Shown here: positions 27,453 to 37,321 of the stretch, in pieces | How positions within the stretch are numbered: position 1 is the stretch's first letter | Layout: every line of letters starts with the position of its first letter | Assembly: GCF_000718555.1 (NCBI RefSeq) | Contig: NZ_JOAN01000026.1 | Coordinates: forward strand, 19,210 to 83,209 | Direction of reading: 5' to 3' | From: Micromonospora chokoriensis | Lineage (GTDB): Bacteria > Actinomycetota > Actinomycetes > Mycobacteriales > Micromonosporaceae | Length of the DNA: 64,000 nt | Notes under the pieces: model-generated | The model's database searches: none | What the model saw: only the letters and a program-made list of their open reading frames with translations | What the model was told of the DNA's origin: nothing | Made by a program: the position numbers and the translations under genes

Positions 27453-27492
27453 AGCGAAACGGCCACCCGGATCTCCGGGTGGCCGTTTCGCT
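27453..27492. terminator. Strong bidirectional terminator hairpin
   Basis: An 18-bp perfect stem (AGCGAAACGGCCACCCGG and its complement) around ATCT, between the convergent ComB-like and YGQ-tail genes. The A-run and T-run in the stem serve both directions. Confidence 0.8.
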
Positions 27493-27505
27493 GCGCTGTC
27501 GTGGG

Positions 27506-29443
27506 TTAGTCGTCCAGCCAGTCGAGGCGGCGACCGCCGCGCTCGGTCGGCGGCGGGGCGTCCGGCCGGTTGCGCCCGGCGGGCTGGTCGTAGCCGCCCT
27601 GGTCGTACCCGCGGTCGTCGTATCCGCCGCCGCGTTGCTGCGGGGGCTCTTGGCCGTAGCCGCCGCCCTGGTCGTACCCGCCGGCGGGCTGGCCGTAGCC
27701 GCCCTGGTCGTACCCGGTGGCGGGCTGGCCGTAGCCGCCGCGTTGCTGCGAGGGCTCCTGGCCGTAGCTGCCGCCCTGGTCGTACCCGCCGGCCGGTTGG
27801 CCGTAGCCACCCTGGTCATAGCCGCCGGCCTCCGAGCCGCCGTACCCGGCGGTCGGCTCGGCAGCGCGCCCGCCGTACGGGGCGGTGGGTTCGGGTTGGC
27901 CGTACCCCTGCCCCTGCTCTGGCTGGTAGACGCCGGTGGCGTACGGGTCGGCCGGGGCCGGGTACTGGGTGTTGTCGCCGCTGTACCGGCCGGTCGGCTC
28001 GTCGAACCGCTCACCGTAGGCCGCTGGGCCAGCGGGAGCCGGCGGGTAGGCGGCGGTGCCGCCCGCGGCGTTGTAGTCACGACTGTCGTAGCCGCCACCG
28101 GAGGCCTGAGCGGCACCGTAGCCAGCACCGGAATCGGGCGCGAGAGCGTAACCCGCACTGCTGGGACCTGAGCCGTAGTGGCCAGCAGGGCTGGCCGGCT
28201 CGTCGGCGTAGGCGGAGCCGCCCCAGCCCTGCTGGGCCGCGCCACCGTACGCCGAGGCAGGCGCGCCGTACGGGTCCGGCGGGACGTCGTCGACCACCGG
28301 GCGGTGCATCATCGTCGGTGCCTCGCTCAGCGCCGCGCCGCCGACCATGGTCGGGTCGGCTCCGCCGGGACGACCGCCGACCACCCGGGTCTGGTCGTCG
28401 GGGCCACGGAACCCGCCCCGCGACGGCGGCACCACACCGCCGCCACCAGCGGCAGCCGGAGCGTCGTCGTCGTCGCCGTTCTCCTTGCGCCGCATCCAGA
28501 GCAGCACGATCGTGCCGACACCGGCGGCGACCAGAAGACCACCGAGCAGGATGATCAAGTACGAGCCGATGCCGCCGCTGTCTTCGTCGTTGTTCGAAGC
28601 GTTCGCCGGAGCACCATCGCTGGCCTCGGTGGTGGGCTCCTCCTCGGTGCCCTCCTCGTCGGTCACCTCGTCGGTGGGAGTGGCGGACGGGGTGGCGGAC
28701 GGGGTCGCGCTGGGCGTCACCTCGACCTTGATCGCGAGGCTGATCCGTTGTCCGGTGATGGACTGACCTGCGGCGGCGTTCAAGGACTTGAATGCCTGAA
28801 TGTTGTCGAACGAGGCGCCCAGGTTGATCCGTCCGGGCGTGATCGGGCTCTGGGTGCTGCCGGTGAACCGGAAGTTGCCGCTGCCGTCGCTCGTGGCGTC
28901 GTAGCGGTGACCGGCGCTGTCCTGCAGAATCACGAAAGCGTTCGGCACGGCCTTGTCGTCGGCCTGCGCGACCACCTTGCCGGAGATCGACCGCACGGTC
29001 TGATTCTGCTGCGGCGGCGGCGAAGCGGCCTTGCCGACCAACGTGACGTTGGTCGAGGCGCTTCTGCTCTGCTTGATCGCGCCTTCGGAGTCCGTGGCCT
29101 TCACGGTGATCGTGGCGCTGCCGTTGGCTGCATCATCCGCGAGCTTGAAGGTGGCCTTGTAGGTGCCACCCGACTTCACCGCGCCGCGGGAGCACCCATC
29201 AATGTAGGCCAGCTTCGGGTTGCTCGAGCTAACGCTGATGTCAGCCGGCTCCGCACCCTGGAAGTCGAGCGAATAGCTGATCTCCGTGGTCTTGCCGGCC
29301 TCAACGCTGCCTGGCGAGGCCGAGACATCTGAGACGTTTGGTGCAGCCATTGCTGGTGTGGCGGGGACGGCGAGCAGAGCGCCGGCAACCAACGCTGCGA
29401 CCACACCGGCCCGCTGCTTCCAGGCACGTCGGTGTGTTGACAC
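27506..29443 (-). CDS. Secreted/membrane-anchored protein with C-terminal YGQ-rich low-complexity tail
   Basis: A 645-residue protein of unknown function. The N terminus is a signal peptide (AGVVAALVAGALLAVPATPAMA). Next come an Ig-like repeat region (VSDVSASPGSVEAGKTTEISYSL) and a carboxypeptidase-regulatory-like domain (VRSISGKVVAQADDKAVPNAFVILQDSAG). An acidic, Thr/Glu-rich linker follows, then one transmembrane helix (SYLIILLGGLLVAAGVGTIVLLW, ~residue 315) and a ~300-residue tail ending in tandem GGYDQGGYGQPA-like repeats. The tail should be cytoplasmic and prion-like. GTG 29443 with upstream GGAAGG is preferred over 29527. No enzyme signature is seen. Confidence 0.8.
   Translation of the reverse strand: MSTHRRAWKQRAGVVAALVAGALLAVPATPAMAAPNVSDVSASPGSVEAGKTTEISYSLDFQGAEPADISVSSSNPKLAYIDGCSRGAVKSGGTYKATFKLADDAANGSATITVKATDSEGAIKQSRSASTNVTLVGKAASPPPQQNQTVRSISGKVVAQADDKAVPNAFVILQDSAGHRYDATSDGSGNFRFTGSTQSPITPGRINLGASFDNIQAFKSLNAAAGQSITGQRISLAIKVEVTPSATPSATPSATPTDEVTDEEGTEEEPTTEASDGAPANASNNDEDSGGIGSYLIILLGGLLVAAGVGTIVLLWMRRKENGDDDDAPAAAGGGGVVPPSRGGFRGPDDQTRVVGGRPGGADPTMVGGAALSEAPTMMHRPVVDDVPPDPYGAPASAYGGAAQQGWGGSAYADEPASPAGHYGSGPSSAGYALAPDSGAGYGAAQASGGGYDSRDYNAAGGTAAYPPAPAGPAAYGERFDEPTGRYSGDNTQYPAPADPYATGVYQPEQGQGYGQPEPTAPYGGRAAEPTAGYGGSEAGGYDQGGYGQPAGGYDQGGSYGQEPSQQRGGYGQPATGYDQGGYGQPAGGYDQGGGYGQEPPQQRGGGYDDRGYDQGGYDQPAGRNRPDAPPPTERGGRRLDWLDD
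27570..27830. repeat. Tandem repeat region coding the YGQ-rich tail
   Basis: Imperfect repeats of about 36 and 90 bases encode units like GGYDQGGYGQPA and GGYGQEPSQQR on the minus strand. Such repeats are prone to expansion and contraction. Confidence 0.65.
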
Positions 29444-29604
29444 GTCCACCGCCTTCCGGGCTGACTTCCCTCTGACCGGCGGGGCGCCGGGCCGGGGATC
29501 ATCACGGTTCGAATACGCCGTCGGCAACTATGCCTTGTCCGACTGCATGAGCGCGACCCAGGGCCAGCGTCGCGTGTCTGACCTCGGGGTCGTATCGTCC
29601 CGTC

Positions 29605-29958
29605 GTGTCCTCTCCGCACAGTAAGTCCGCTGCCGTGACGGCCGCGATGTCGGCGCTCGACGAGGGGCGTACACCCGAACGGCCGGTGTTCCGGGAGGCG
29701 GTACGGTCGTTATTGGCCGACCTCGCGGAGCGCGCCCCCGGCCGATCGGTGGAGGTGCGCGTCCCACCATACGGGGCGATCCAGTGCGTACCGGGGCCTC
29801 GACACACCAGAGGAAACCCACCAAACGTGGTCGAGATGGCACCGAATACCTGGTTGGAGCTGGCAACCGGCAGGGTTGGCTGGGCGGAGGCGGTCACCGA
29901 GGGTCGCGTCCAGGTGAGTGGCAACCGCGCGGACCTCTCGGCGTATCTGCCCCTCTAG
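29605..29958 (+). CDS. Sterol-carrier-family protein next to purF
   Basis: A 117-residue protein with the small sterol-carrier-like fold found beside purF in many actinobacteria. Conserved blocks are VEVRVPPYGAIQCVPGPRHTRGNPPNVVEMAP and VGWAEAVTEGRVQVSGNRADLSAYLPL. The GTG at 29605 has no ribosome site, but a TATCGT -10-like hexamer ends six bases upstream, so the mRNA is probably leaderless. Ligand and function are unknown; the gene order is conserved but the link to purines is not explained. Confidence 0.8.
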   Translation: MSSPHSKSAAVTAAMSALDEGRTPERPVFREAVRSLLADLAERAPGRSVEVRVPPYGAIQCVPGPRHTRGNPPNVVEMAPNTWLELATGRVGWAEAVTEGRVQVSGNRADLSAYLPL

Positions 29959-30006
29959 TCGACCCGATGTCCACTTGGCGTGACGCTGAGCAGGGAGATC
30001 GTGACG

Positions 30007-30052
30007 TTCTGTACTGACGGCGATTCGCGTACACTGTCAGGCGATGACAGTG
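30007..30052 (+). promoter_or_regulatory. purF promoter with overlapping palindromic operator
   Basis: TTCTGT (30007-30012) and TACACT (30030-30035) are separated by 17 bases, a plausible -35/-10 pair. A perfect palindrome CACTGTCA/TGACAGTG (30032-30039 and 30045-30052) overlaps the -10 and start region, where a repressor would act. No known purine repressor gene is in the window. Confidence 0.55.
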
Positions 30053-30125
30053 GTCCCGGCAGAGGACTGTGGATCCGCCCGTGATCCCCGCCCAGCCGGT
30101 CCAGACCAGCATGAGGGAGCGGTAG

Positions 30126-31664
<1,539 letters not shown>

Positions 31665-31721
31665 CACCAACCGGCGCGGCCCGGCTACCGCCGGCGGCAC
31701 CGAGAACCAAAGGGGAGAACC

Positions 31722-32876
31722 GTGACGCACGTGTCCGAGCGCAGCGGCGCAGGAAGCAGCCCGACCGGCGCTGGCGGCGACCGCCAGCCCTGGACGGCCG
31801 GCGCTGGCCGTCAGCCGCGCAAACGCTCGGTTTCGTACGCCGACGCCGGCGTCTCCATCGACGCGGGCGACCGCGCGGTGGAGCTGCTCAAGTCGAAGGT
31901 GCGCCAGACCCGCCGCCCTGAGGTGATGGGTGACCTCGGTGGCTTCGCCGGTCTGTTCCGGCTGGACACGAAGAAGTACAAGAGCCCGATCCTGGCGTCC
32001 TCCACCGACGGGGTGGGCACCAAGCTGGTGATCGCCCAGCAGATGGACATTCACGACACGGTCGGCATCGACCTGGTCGCCATGGTCGTCGACGACCTGG
32101 TGGCCTGCGGCGCCGAGCCGCTGTTCCTGCTCGACTACATCGCCACCGGTGAGGTCGTTCCGGACAAGGTCGCCGAGATCGGCGCGGGCATCGCCGACGG
32201 CTGCCGGTACGCGGGCTGCGCGCTGCTGGGCGGGGAGACCGCCGAGCACCCCGGCGTCCTGCGTCCGGACGAGTACGACATCTCCGCGACCGGCGTCGGC
32301 GTGGTCGAGGAAGCCGACATCCTCAGCCCCGAGCGGGTCGAGGTGGGCGACGTGGTGATCGCCATGCGCTCGTCCGGCCTGCACTCCAACGGCTACTCGC
32401 TGGTCCGGCACGTGCTGCTTGGCGCGGCCCGGATGCGACTGGACATCGTGATCGACGACTTCGGTCGGCAGCGGACCCTCGGTGAGGAGCTGCTCACCCC
32501 GACCAAGATCTACGCCAAGGACTGCCTCAAGCTGATCGCCGAGGCCGAGGTGCGGGCGCTGTCCCACATCACCGGCGGCGGCATCCCCGGCAACCTGGTC
32601 CGGGTGCTGCCCGAGCACGTCGACGCGGTGGTCAACCGCTCCACCTGGAAGCCGCAGCCGATCTTCGACCTGATCCAGACGAAGGGTCGGATCGACGACC
32701 ACGACATGGAGTCGACCTTCAACATGGGCGTCGGCATGTTCGCGATCGTGTCGGCCGAGGACGCCGACCGGGCGCTGGCCACCCTGACCGGCCGTGGGGT
32801 CGAGGCGTGGCAGGCCGGCGAGATCATCGAGGGCACCGGCAACGTGCAGATGGTCGGTCAGCACACCCGAGGATGA
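31722..32876 (+). CDS. purM: FGAM cyclase (AIR synthetase)
   Basis: Closes the imidazole ring to give AIR, step five of the pathway. The 384-residue protein has a ~35-residue basic, Gly-rich N-terminal extension before SVSYADAGVSIDAGDRAVELLK, then ASSTDGVGTKLVIAQQ, GIDLVAMVVDDLVACGAEPLF, LLGGETAEHPG and HITGGGIPGNLVRVLP. GTG 31722 has AGGGGAGAA at a good distance. It forms a unit with purF. A short inverted repeat directly after the stop is the probable end of the transcript. Confidence 0.96.
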   Translation: MTHVSERSGAGSSPTGAGGDRQPWTAGAGRQPRKRSVSYADAGVSIDAGDRAVELLKSKVRQTRRPEVMGDLGGFAGLFRLDTKKYKSPILASSTDGVGTKLVIAQQMDIHDTVGIDLVAMVVDDLVACGAEPLFLLDYIATGEVVPDKVAEIGAGIADGCRYAGCALLGGETAEHPGVLRPDEYDISATGVGVVEEADILSPERVEVGDVVIAMRSSGLHSNGYSLVRHVLLGAARMRLDIVIDDFGRQRTLGEELLTPTKIYAKDCLKLIAEAEVRALSHITGGGIPGNLVRVLPEHVDAVVNRSTWKPQPIFDLIQTKGRIDDHDMESTFNMGVGMFAIVSAEDADRALATLTGRGVEAWQAGEIIEGTGNVQMVGQHTRG

Positions 32877-32892
32877 TCACCCTCCGGTGATC
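32875..32892 (+). terminator. Small hairpin at the purM stop
   Basis: GATCACC CTCC GGTGATC, a perfect 7-bp stem that begins in the purM stop codon. Modest strength. Confidence 0.45.
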
Positions 32893-32933
32893 GTACGGGC
32901 ACCTGATCAGGGCTTCACCCGAGTGGCCAACGC

Positions 32934-32962
32934 CGCCTAGCCTGAAGGGCTCAGGCTAGGCG
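32934..32962 (+). promoter_or_regulatory. 12-bp palindrome just upstream of the radical SAM gene's ribosome site
   Basis: Perfect arms CGCCTAGCCTGA/TCAGGCTAGGCG with a 5-base loop end directly before GGAGGAGGG and the ATG at 32973. It could be an operator, or an mRNA stem that gates translation of the maturase. Confidence 0.6.
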
Positions 32963-32972
32963 GAGGAGGGCA

Positions 32973-34106
32973 ATGGCTGCTCGGGGACGCTCGTTCAGCG
33001 GTATGCGCGGTCTGGCCGCCGTTCCGTCGTACGTCGTCATGCAGCCCACGACTCTCTGCAATCTCGACTGCGCGTACTGCTACCTGCCGTTTCGGGCTGC
33101 CGACCGCCGGATGCCGGTGGCGGTGGCCGAGGCGGTCGCGGCCTCGGTCAATCCCTGGGCGACGGCCGGCCGGTTCTCCGTGGTGTGGCATGGCGGCGAG
33201 CCGTTGGCGGCGGGCCGGGAGCACCTGGCCGACCTGATCGCGCCATTCGGGCCCGAGGTCGAGCACCACGTGCAGACCAACGCCACCCTCATCGACGACG
33301 ACTGGTGTGATTTCTTCGTCCGGCACGAGATGCGGGTGAGCGTCAGCGTCGACGGGCCCCGGGCGCGCAACGGCGACCGGGTCAACCGGGGCGGTCAGCC
33401 AGCGTACGACCGGATCCTGCGCGGCGTCGCGGCGCTGCGCCGTCGTGCGTTGCCTTTCTCCGCGCTGGCCGTGGTGTCCCGGCCGGAGCCGGGGCTCGCC
33501 ACCGAGCTGTACGACTACTTCCTCGACCTGGGCTGCGACGTGTTGGGCATCAACATCGAGGAGACCGAGGGAGTCAACACCCGCGACAACCGCCACGACG
33601 CTTCGGCGGTGACGGCGTTCTGGGCGGAGTTGGTCGCGGCGTGGCGCCGGGAGCCCCGGATCCACCTCCGCGAGATCGAGTGGTCGTTGCGCTACGCCGC
33701 GGCGGTGCTCGACAACTCGGCGGACGGGGTGCTGCCCCGCCAACTGGACCCGATCCCGACGATCGGTCACGACGGCTCGGTGACCGTGCTCTCCCCGGAG
33801 TTGGCCGGTTTCACCGACCCCCGCTACGGCGACTTCAGCAGCGGCAACGTGCTGACGACCCCGCTGGCGCAGATCCTCGGCGGTGCGGCGGAGACGCCGT
33901 GGGTGAGGGAGTTCCTGGCCGGGGTGGAGGCGTGTCGGCTGTCCTGCCCGTACTTCGGCTTCTGCGGCGGTGGCCATGCCGCCAACCGTTACTTCGAGCT
34001 GGGGCGTTTTGACGGTACGGAGACCGAGCACTGCCGCAACAGCAAGATCCGCCTATTGGAGGGAGTGTTGGAGCATGCCCGAGATCACCAGTCACCGGCG
34101 GCCTGA
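32973..34106 (+). CDS. Radical SAM/SPASM peptide maturase (cyclophane-forming type)
   Basis: A 377-residue radical SAM enzyme with the cluster motif CNLDCAYC near residue 28 and a C-terminal SPASM region (CRLSCPYFGFCGGGHAANRYFE...HCRNSKIRLLE). The family members beside tiny Asn/aromatic-rich peptides cross-link aromatic side chains to neighbouring residues, giving three-residue cyclophanes. The substrate is very likely the peptide encoded by the next gene, which overlaps this one by 32 bases. I recall the AmcB family name for this type, but did not compare sequences. The maturase lies before its precursor and no exporter or protease gene is next to them. A 12-bp palindrome precedes its ribosome site. 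Confidence 0.82.
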   Translation: MAARGRSFSGMRGLAAVPSYVVMQPTTLCNLDCAYCYLPFRAADRRMPVAVAEAVAASVNPWATAGRFSVVWHGGEPLAAGREHLADLIAPFGPEVEHHVQTNATLIDDDWCDFFVRHEMRVSVSVDGPRARNGDRVNRGGQPAYDRILRGVAALRRRALPFSALAVVSRPEPGLATELYDYFLDLGCDVLGINIEETEGVNTRDNRHDASAVTAFWAELVAAWRREPRIHLREIEWSLRYAAAVLDNSADGVLPRQLDPIPTIGHDGSVTVLSPELAGFTDPRYGDFSSGNVLTTPLAQILGGAAETPWVREFLAGVEACRLSCPYFGFCGGGHAANRYFELGRFDGTETEHCRNSKIRLLEGVLEHARDHQSPAA

Positions 34107-34302
34107 GCGCGAAGCGGACGACGGGATCACCGAACGGGTGCGGGACGCGGCTCCTGCGCTCGTCGCGCTGCTTCAGGAGGCCGAGGACGCACGGCGGTTG
34201 CGTTCGGAGGTGTCGGGCGGGGACGGCTCCAGCGCGGTCTGCGCCTGGAACCACTTCGAGAACATCCCGACGTTCTACAACTGGAACAACCGCCCACGCT
34301 GA
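34075..34302 (+). CDS. RiPP precursor peptide, multiple-cyclophane type (AmcA-like)
   Basis: A 75-residue peptide: a polar, charged leader (residues 1-~50, with the helix ERVRDAAPALVALLQEAEDARRL) and a core CAWNHFENIPTFYNWNNRPR. The core contains overlapping aromatic-X-Asn/His units (WNH, FEN, FYN, YNW, WNN), matching the aromatic-X-X pattern of three-residue cyclophanes. The ATG at 34075 has GGAG five bases upstream and lies inside the end of the maturase gene, so the two are translationally linked. Cleavage site and product bioactivity cannot be read from sequence. Confidence 0.78.
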   Translation: MPEITSHRRPEREADDGITERVRDAAPALVALLQEAEDARRLRSEVSGGDGSSAVCAWNHFENIPTFYNWNNRPR

Positions 34303-34314
34303 GGGGAGCCATTG

Positions 34315-34365
34315 TCAGGGGCCTGTCGAGCGACCGGATTGACTCCGGTCGGGCCAGGCCCCTGA
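34315..34365 (+). terminator. Terminator after the RiPP precursor
   Basis: Outer arms TCAGGGGCCTG/CAGGCCCCTGA (perfect 11 bp) enclose an inner GACCGGA/CCGGTC hairpin. It closes the maturase-precursor unit. Confidence 0.75.
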
Positions 34366-34397
34366 TCGTTGGCGACTGCACCTGCACGGGACGTGCG

Positions 34398-34425
34398 TGA
34401 GCACGCGGGGGTTACCGCGTGCTCA
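34398..34425. terminator. Second hairpin, facing the DUF3073 gene
   Basis: TGAGCACGCGG/CCGCGTGCTCA, 11-bp perfect stem, 14 bases beyond the DUF3073 stop. Probably ends the minus-strand transcript. Confidence 0.65.
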
Positions 34426-34438
34426 GCTGCATCGGAGA

Positions 34439-34654
34439 TCAGCGGGTCGGACGGACCCAGGGATCCGGATCGTCGTCCGCGTGATCCTCATCATCGTCGT
34501 CGACGAACTCTTTAGAGTTGTCGTCGAAGTGGTGCTCAGACTTACCAGCACCCGCCAGTTCGCGCTGCAAGGCGGTGAGGTCGGTGTTCGGGGAGTGGTA
34601 CTTCAACTCCCGCGCCACCTTAGTCTGCTTGGCCTTAGCACGGCCGCGCCCCAT
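34439..34654 (-). CDS. DUF3073 small actinobacterial protein
   Basis: A 71-residue protein with the family hallmark MGRGRAKAKQTKVARELKYHSPNTDLTALQREL and an acidic C-terminal stretch of Asp residues. It is widespread in Actinobacteria and of unknown function; the basic N terminus suggests nucleic-acid contact. ATG 34654 with a GAGGGGG ribosome site is preferred over the longer 34717 reading. The charge asymmetry (basic head, acidic tail) is typical. A TACACT -10-like box lies on the minus strand near 34818. Confidence 0.88.
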   Translation of the reverse strand: MGRGRAKAKQTKVARELKYHSPNTDLTALQRELAGAGKSEHHFDDNSKEFVDDDDEDHADDDPDPWVRPTR

Positions 34655-34916
34655 GGCTCGACCCCCTCGCACAGAATGCGGGGCAGCCCGAAGGCGGGCC
34701 CCGATGACGTCAGGCATCTCTCGTGGCTCTTACGGTACATGGGGATGCCACCGTTCGGCACCTCGGGTTACCGTCAGCCGGCTCTGCGCGTCGCGTCGAT
34801 CCGGCCGTCACCCAGTGTACCGGGTAAGGAGCGGATCGGTTAGCACCCGTGACACCGGACAAACCGCATCAAAATTGACCCGGCCTCAGCTTAGCGACAG
34901 ACGTCGCCGTAGGGGG

Positions 34917-34949
34917 CCCGGAGGCGGATCTCGTCGATCCGCCTCCGGG
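34917..34949 (-). terminator. Terminator of the valine dehydrogenase gene
   Basis: CCCGGAGGCGGATC/GATCCGCCTCCGGG, 14-bp perfect stem with loop TCGTC, six bases past the dehydrogenase stop. The rest of the 300-base gap up to DUF3073 holds only that gene's promoter region. Confidence 0.8.
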
Positions 34950-34954
34950 AACGC

Positions 34955-36037
34955 TCAGCGAAGGTGGATCGCGCGCAGCCGGCCGACGTCCGCCATCCGC
35001 CGCTCCGCCAGCCGGTCGGCGGCCACGGCCGGCGGCACGCCCTCCGCGTCAGCCAGGTGCAGGATCTCGCGGGTGGTCTCGAAGATCCGGGTCGCCCGCA
35101 GCTTCGCCCGGTCGAAGTTGAAGCCCTCGATCTCGTCGGCCACCTGGATGACGCCGCCCGCGTTGACCACGTAGTCCGGGGTGTAGAGGATGCCCCGGTC
35201 GGCCAGCAGCTTCTCGATGCCCGGGTGGGCGAGCTGGTTGTTCGCCGCCCCGGTGACCACCTTGGCGCGCAGCGCCGACACGGTGTCGTCGTTCAGGGCG
35301 CCGCCCAGCGCGCACGGCGCGTACACGTCGATGTCCGCGGCGACCAGCGCGCTGGCGTCGTCGACGAGGGTGACCTGCGGGTGGTTGGTGCGCACCCACG
35401 CCAGCGCCTTCGTGTTGACGTCGGTGGCGACCACCTCGGCGCCATCCTCCAGCAGGTGCCCGGTGAGGTACTTGCCGACCTTGCCCAGGCCGGCCACGCC
35501 GACCCGCCGGCCCCGCAGGCTCGGAGTGCCCCACACGTGCTCGGCGGCGGCCCGCATGCCCTGGAAGACACCCCAGGCGGTGAGGATCGACGAGTCGCCA
35601 GCACCGCCGTGCTCGACGCTGCGGCCGGTCACGTAGCGGGTCTCCCGGGCCACGACGTCCATGTCCGCCACGTACGTGCCGACGTCGCAGGCGGTGTAGT
35701 AACGGCCGCCCAGCGACTCCACGAAGCGACCGTACGCGCGCAGCAGCGCCTCGCTCTTGATCTGCTCCGGGTCGCCCCAGATGACGGCCTTGCCGCCGCC
35801 CAGGTCCAGCCCGGCGAGCGCGTTCTTGTAGGCCATCCCGCGGGACAGGTCCAGCGCGTCGGCGAGGGCGTCGTCCTCGCTGGCGTACGGGTAGAAGCGG
35901 GTGCCGCCGAGCGCCGGGCCCAGCGCGGTGGAGTAGATCCCGATGATCGCCTTCAGGCCGCTCTGCTTGTCCTGGCAGAACACGACCTGCTCGTGACCGG
36001 TCGATACCGGGTCGTCGGTGCTCGCGAATACGCCCAT
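34955..36037 (-). CDS. vdh: Valine/leucine dehydrogenase
   Basis: A 360-residue NAD-dependent oxidative deaminase of branched-chain amino acids, giving the 2-keto acids that prime branched fatty acids and polyketides. It has the Glu/Leu/Phe/Val dehydrogenase N-terminal domain with [14 protein letters not shown] and the catalytic-lysine region [20 protein letters not shown]. The Rossmann domain follows: [31 protein letters not shown]. Length and motifs match Streptomyces Vdh. ATG 36037 follows TAGGAG. A close leucine-specific enzyme cannot be excluded. Confidence 0.9.
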   Translation of the reverse strand: MGVFASTDDPVSTGHEQVVFCQDKQSGLKAIIGIYSTALGPALGGTRFYPYASEDDALADALDLSRGMAYKNALAGLDLGGGKAVIWGDPEQIKSEALLRAYGRFVESLGGRYYTACDVGTYVADMDVVARETRYVTGRSVEHGGAGDSSILTAWGVFQGMRAAAEHVWGTPSLRGRRVGVAGLGKVGKYLTGHLLEDGAEVVATDVNTKALAWVRTNHPQVTLVDDASALVAADIDVYAPCALGGALNDDTVSALRAKVVTGAANNQLAHPGIEKLLADRGILYTPDYVVNAGGVIQVADEIEGFNFDRAKLRATRIFETTREILHLADAEGVPPAVAADRLAERRMADVGRLRAIHLR

Positions 36038-36134
36038 GGTTGGCTCCTACGATGGTGTGCGTCCTTGTGGGACGCGGACCTGGTGGACCCCGGCGGGGAT
36101 GCTGCCGGTGTGATCGAGCCTAGTATCGGCCGCC

Positions 36135-37070
36135 GTGCGGGCGCTCGACGCGCCACCGCCGTCCCACGTTGCGGCGCGCGTGCTCTGGCCACTGACCGCG
36201 TACGGGGGCGGTTCGTGGGAGGATCGCGCGGTGCCGTCGCTCTTCGCTTCTTACCTGCGCGTGTACGAACCGTTGGCCGCCTTCGATCGAGACCGGCAGA
36301 GCTACTGGCGCCGCTATGTCTCCGAAGGTCGCGCAGTCGCCCCGGTCGAGGGGCCCGGTCGGCAGCGGACGGCGGTGATCGAGGCGCTGGGTGCTGGCTG
36401 GACCCGGCTGCCCGACCTGCCGGATGAGGCGTACGTCCTGGAGACGGACGACAGCCTGCTGGTCTGCCCCTGGAACCTGCGGATCCGGGTCGCTGAGGCG
36501 GCGCTCAGCGCCCGGGACGGGGTGCCCCCGGTGCTCGCCGACGCCTTCGTGCCGCCGGTGCTCGCCGGGCAGGCCAGGGCGGTGGTGGACGACTGGCGCA
36601 GTGGCGCCCGGGTGCTGGAGCACGGGGTGCCCCGGGTGCACGAGCAGATCGCCACCTGGGGCGTACCGCTGCGGTGGTTCGTGCTCTTCGATCCGGAAGA
36701 GCGGGACCTGGTCACCCAGCCGGGCCGGCGGGCGATGCGCTACCGCACCGAGATCGCCAAGGCTCGACGCCGCTCGTCGCGGGCGCTGTCGGTGCTGCGC
36801 AAGTCGGTGGGTGAGGCGCCGATCACCGAGGCGGTGGAGGAAGCGGCGCGCTGGTTGGAGGAGTTCCATCCGCGGTCCGTGGTCGAGCTGGACTACGGCG
36901 GTCTGGTCGACCTGCTCTCCGACGAGACCCTCGCGGCGGACGACTCGCCAGAGTTGGTCGCCGGCGGCCTCGCGGGGCTGTCGCGCGGCGAGGCCGAGGA
37001 GGCATCTGCCGCGTACGACAAGTTGGTGGCACGGTGGCGCGCGGTGCAGCTGTTGGAGCGGTGCAACTAG
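36135..37070 (+). CDS. Conserved hypothetical protein upstream of bldC
   Basis: A 311-residue soluble protein with no recognised catalytic motif. It is rich in Arg, Glu and aromatic residues (SYLRVYEPLAAFDRDRQSYWRRYV; VPLRWFVLFDPEERDL; YRTEIAKARRRSSRALSVLRKSVGEAPI), with a helical C-terminal half. GTG 36135 lies eight bases after TAGTAT, a good -10, so the message is probably leaderless. The position before bldC is, as I recall, conserved in filamentous actinomycetes. I do not know its function. Confidence 0.8.
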   Translation: MRALDAPPPSHVAARVLWPLTAYGGGSWEDRAVPSLFASYLRVYEPLAAFDRDRQSYWRRYVSEGRAVAPVEGPGRQRTAVIEALGAGWTRLPDLPDEAYVLETDDSLLVCPWNLRIRVAEAALSARDGVPPVLADAFVPPVLAGQARAVVDDWRSGARVLEHGVPRVHEQIATWGVPLRWFVLFDPEERDLVTQPGRRAMRYRTEIAKARRRSSRALSVLRKSVGEAPITEAVEEAARWLEEFHPRSVVELDYGGLVDLLSDETLAADDSPELVAGGLAGLSRGEAEEASAAYDKLVARWRAVQLLERCN

Positions 37071-37116
37071 GGGCAAATCGCCCTTGGAGCGCTCCCAAAA
37101 TGAGGTGTGCTCGTAG

Positions 37117-37155
37117 TTGACGCATCACGAACCGTGATCATGAGTCCGAATAAGG
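37117..37155 (+). promoter_or_regulatory. Promoter region of bldC
   Basis: TTGACG (37117-37122) is a good -35. A small palindrome ATCACG AAC CGTGAT follows directly (37123-37137). The area is AT-richer than its surroundings, which fits a regulated start. The exact -10 is not clear. Confidence 0.4.
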
Positions 37156-37321
37156 TACTTTCTGCTATGTAAAAGTCGTAAAAATCGGGCATGGTTCATC
37201 CGTCCGTCTAGGGACCTTCATCCGTTCGGCCCATGTCGGACATCGGGGACTAGCCGGACCATGGGAGACGCGTCGGCCGGCGGGACCCCGGCCGATGTCT
37301 ATACATGTGGAGGAGTGACCG

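Noticed and set aside
27570..27830. Tandem repeats that could look like a CRISPR array
   Set aside because: The repeats lie in frame inside a coding tail, vary in length and lack constant unique spacers.
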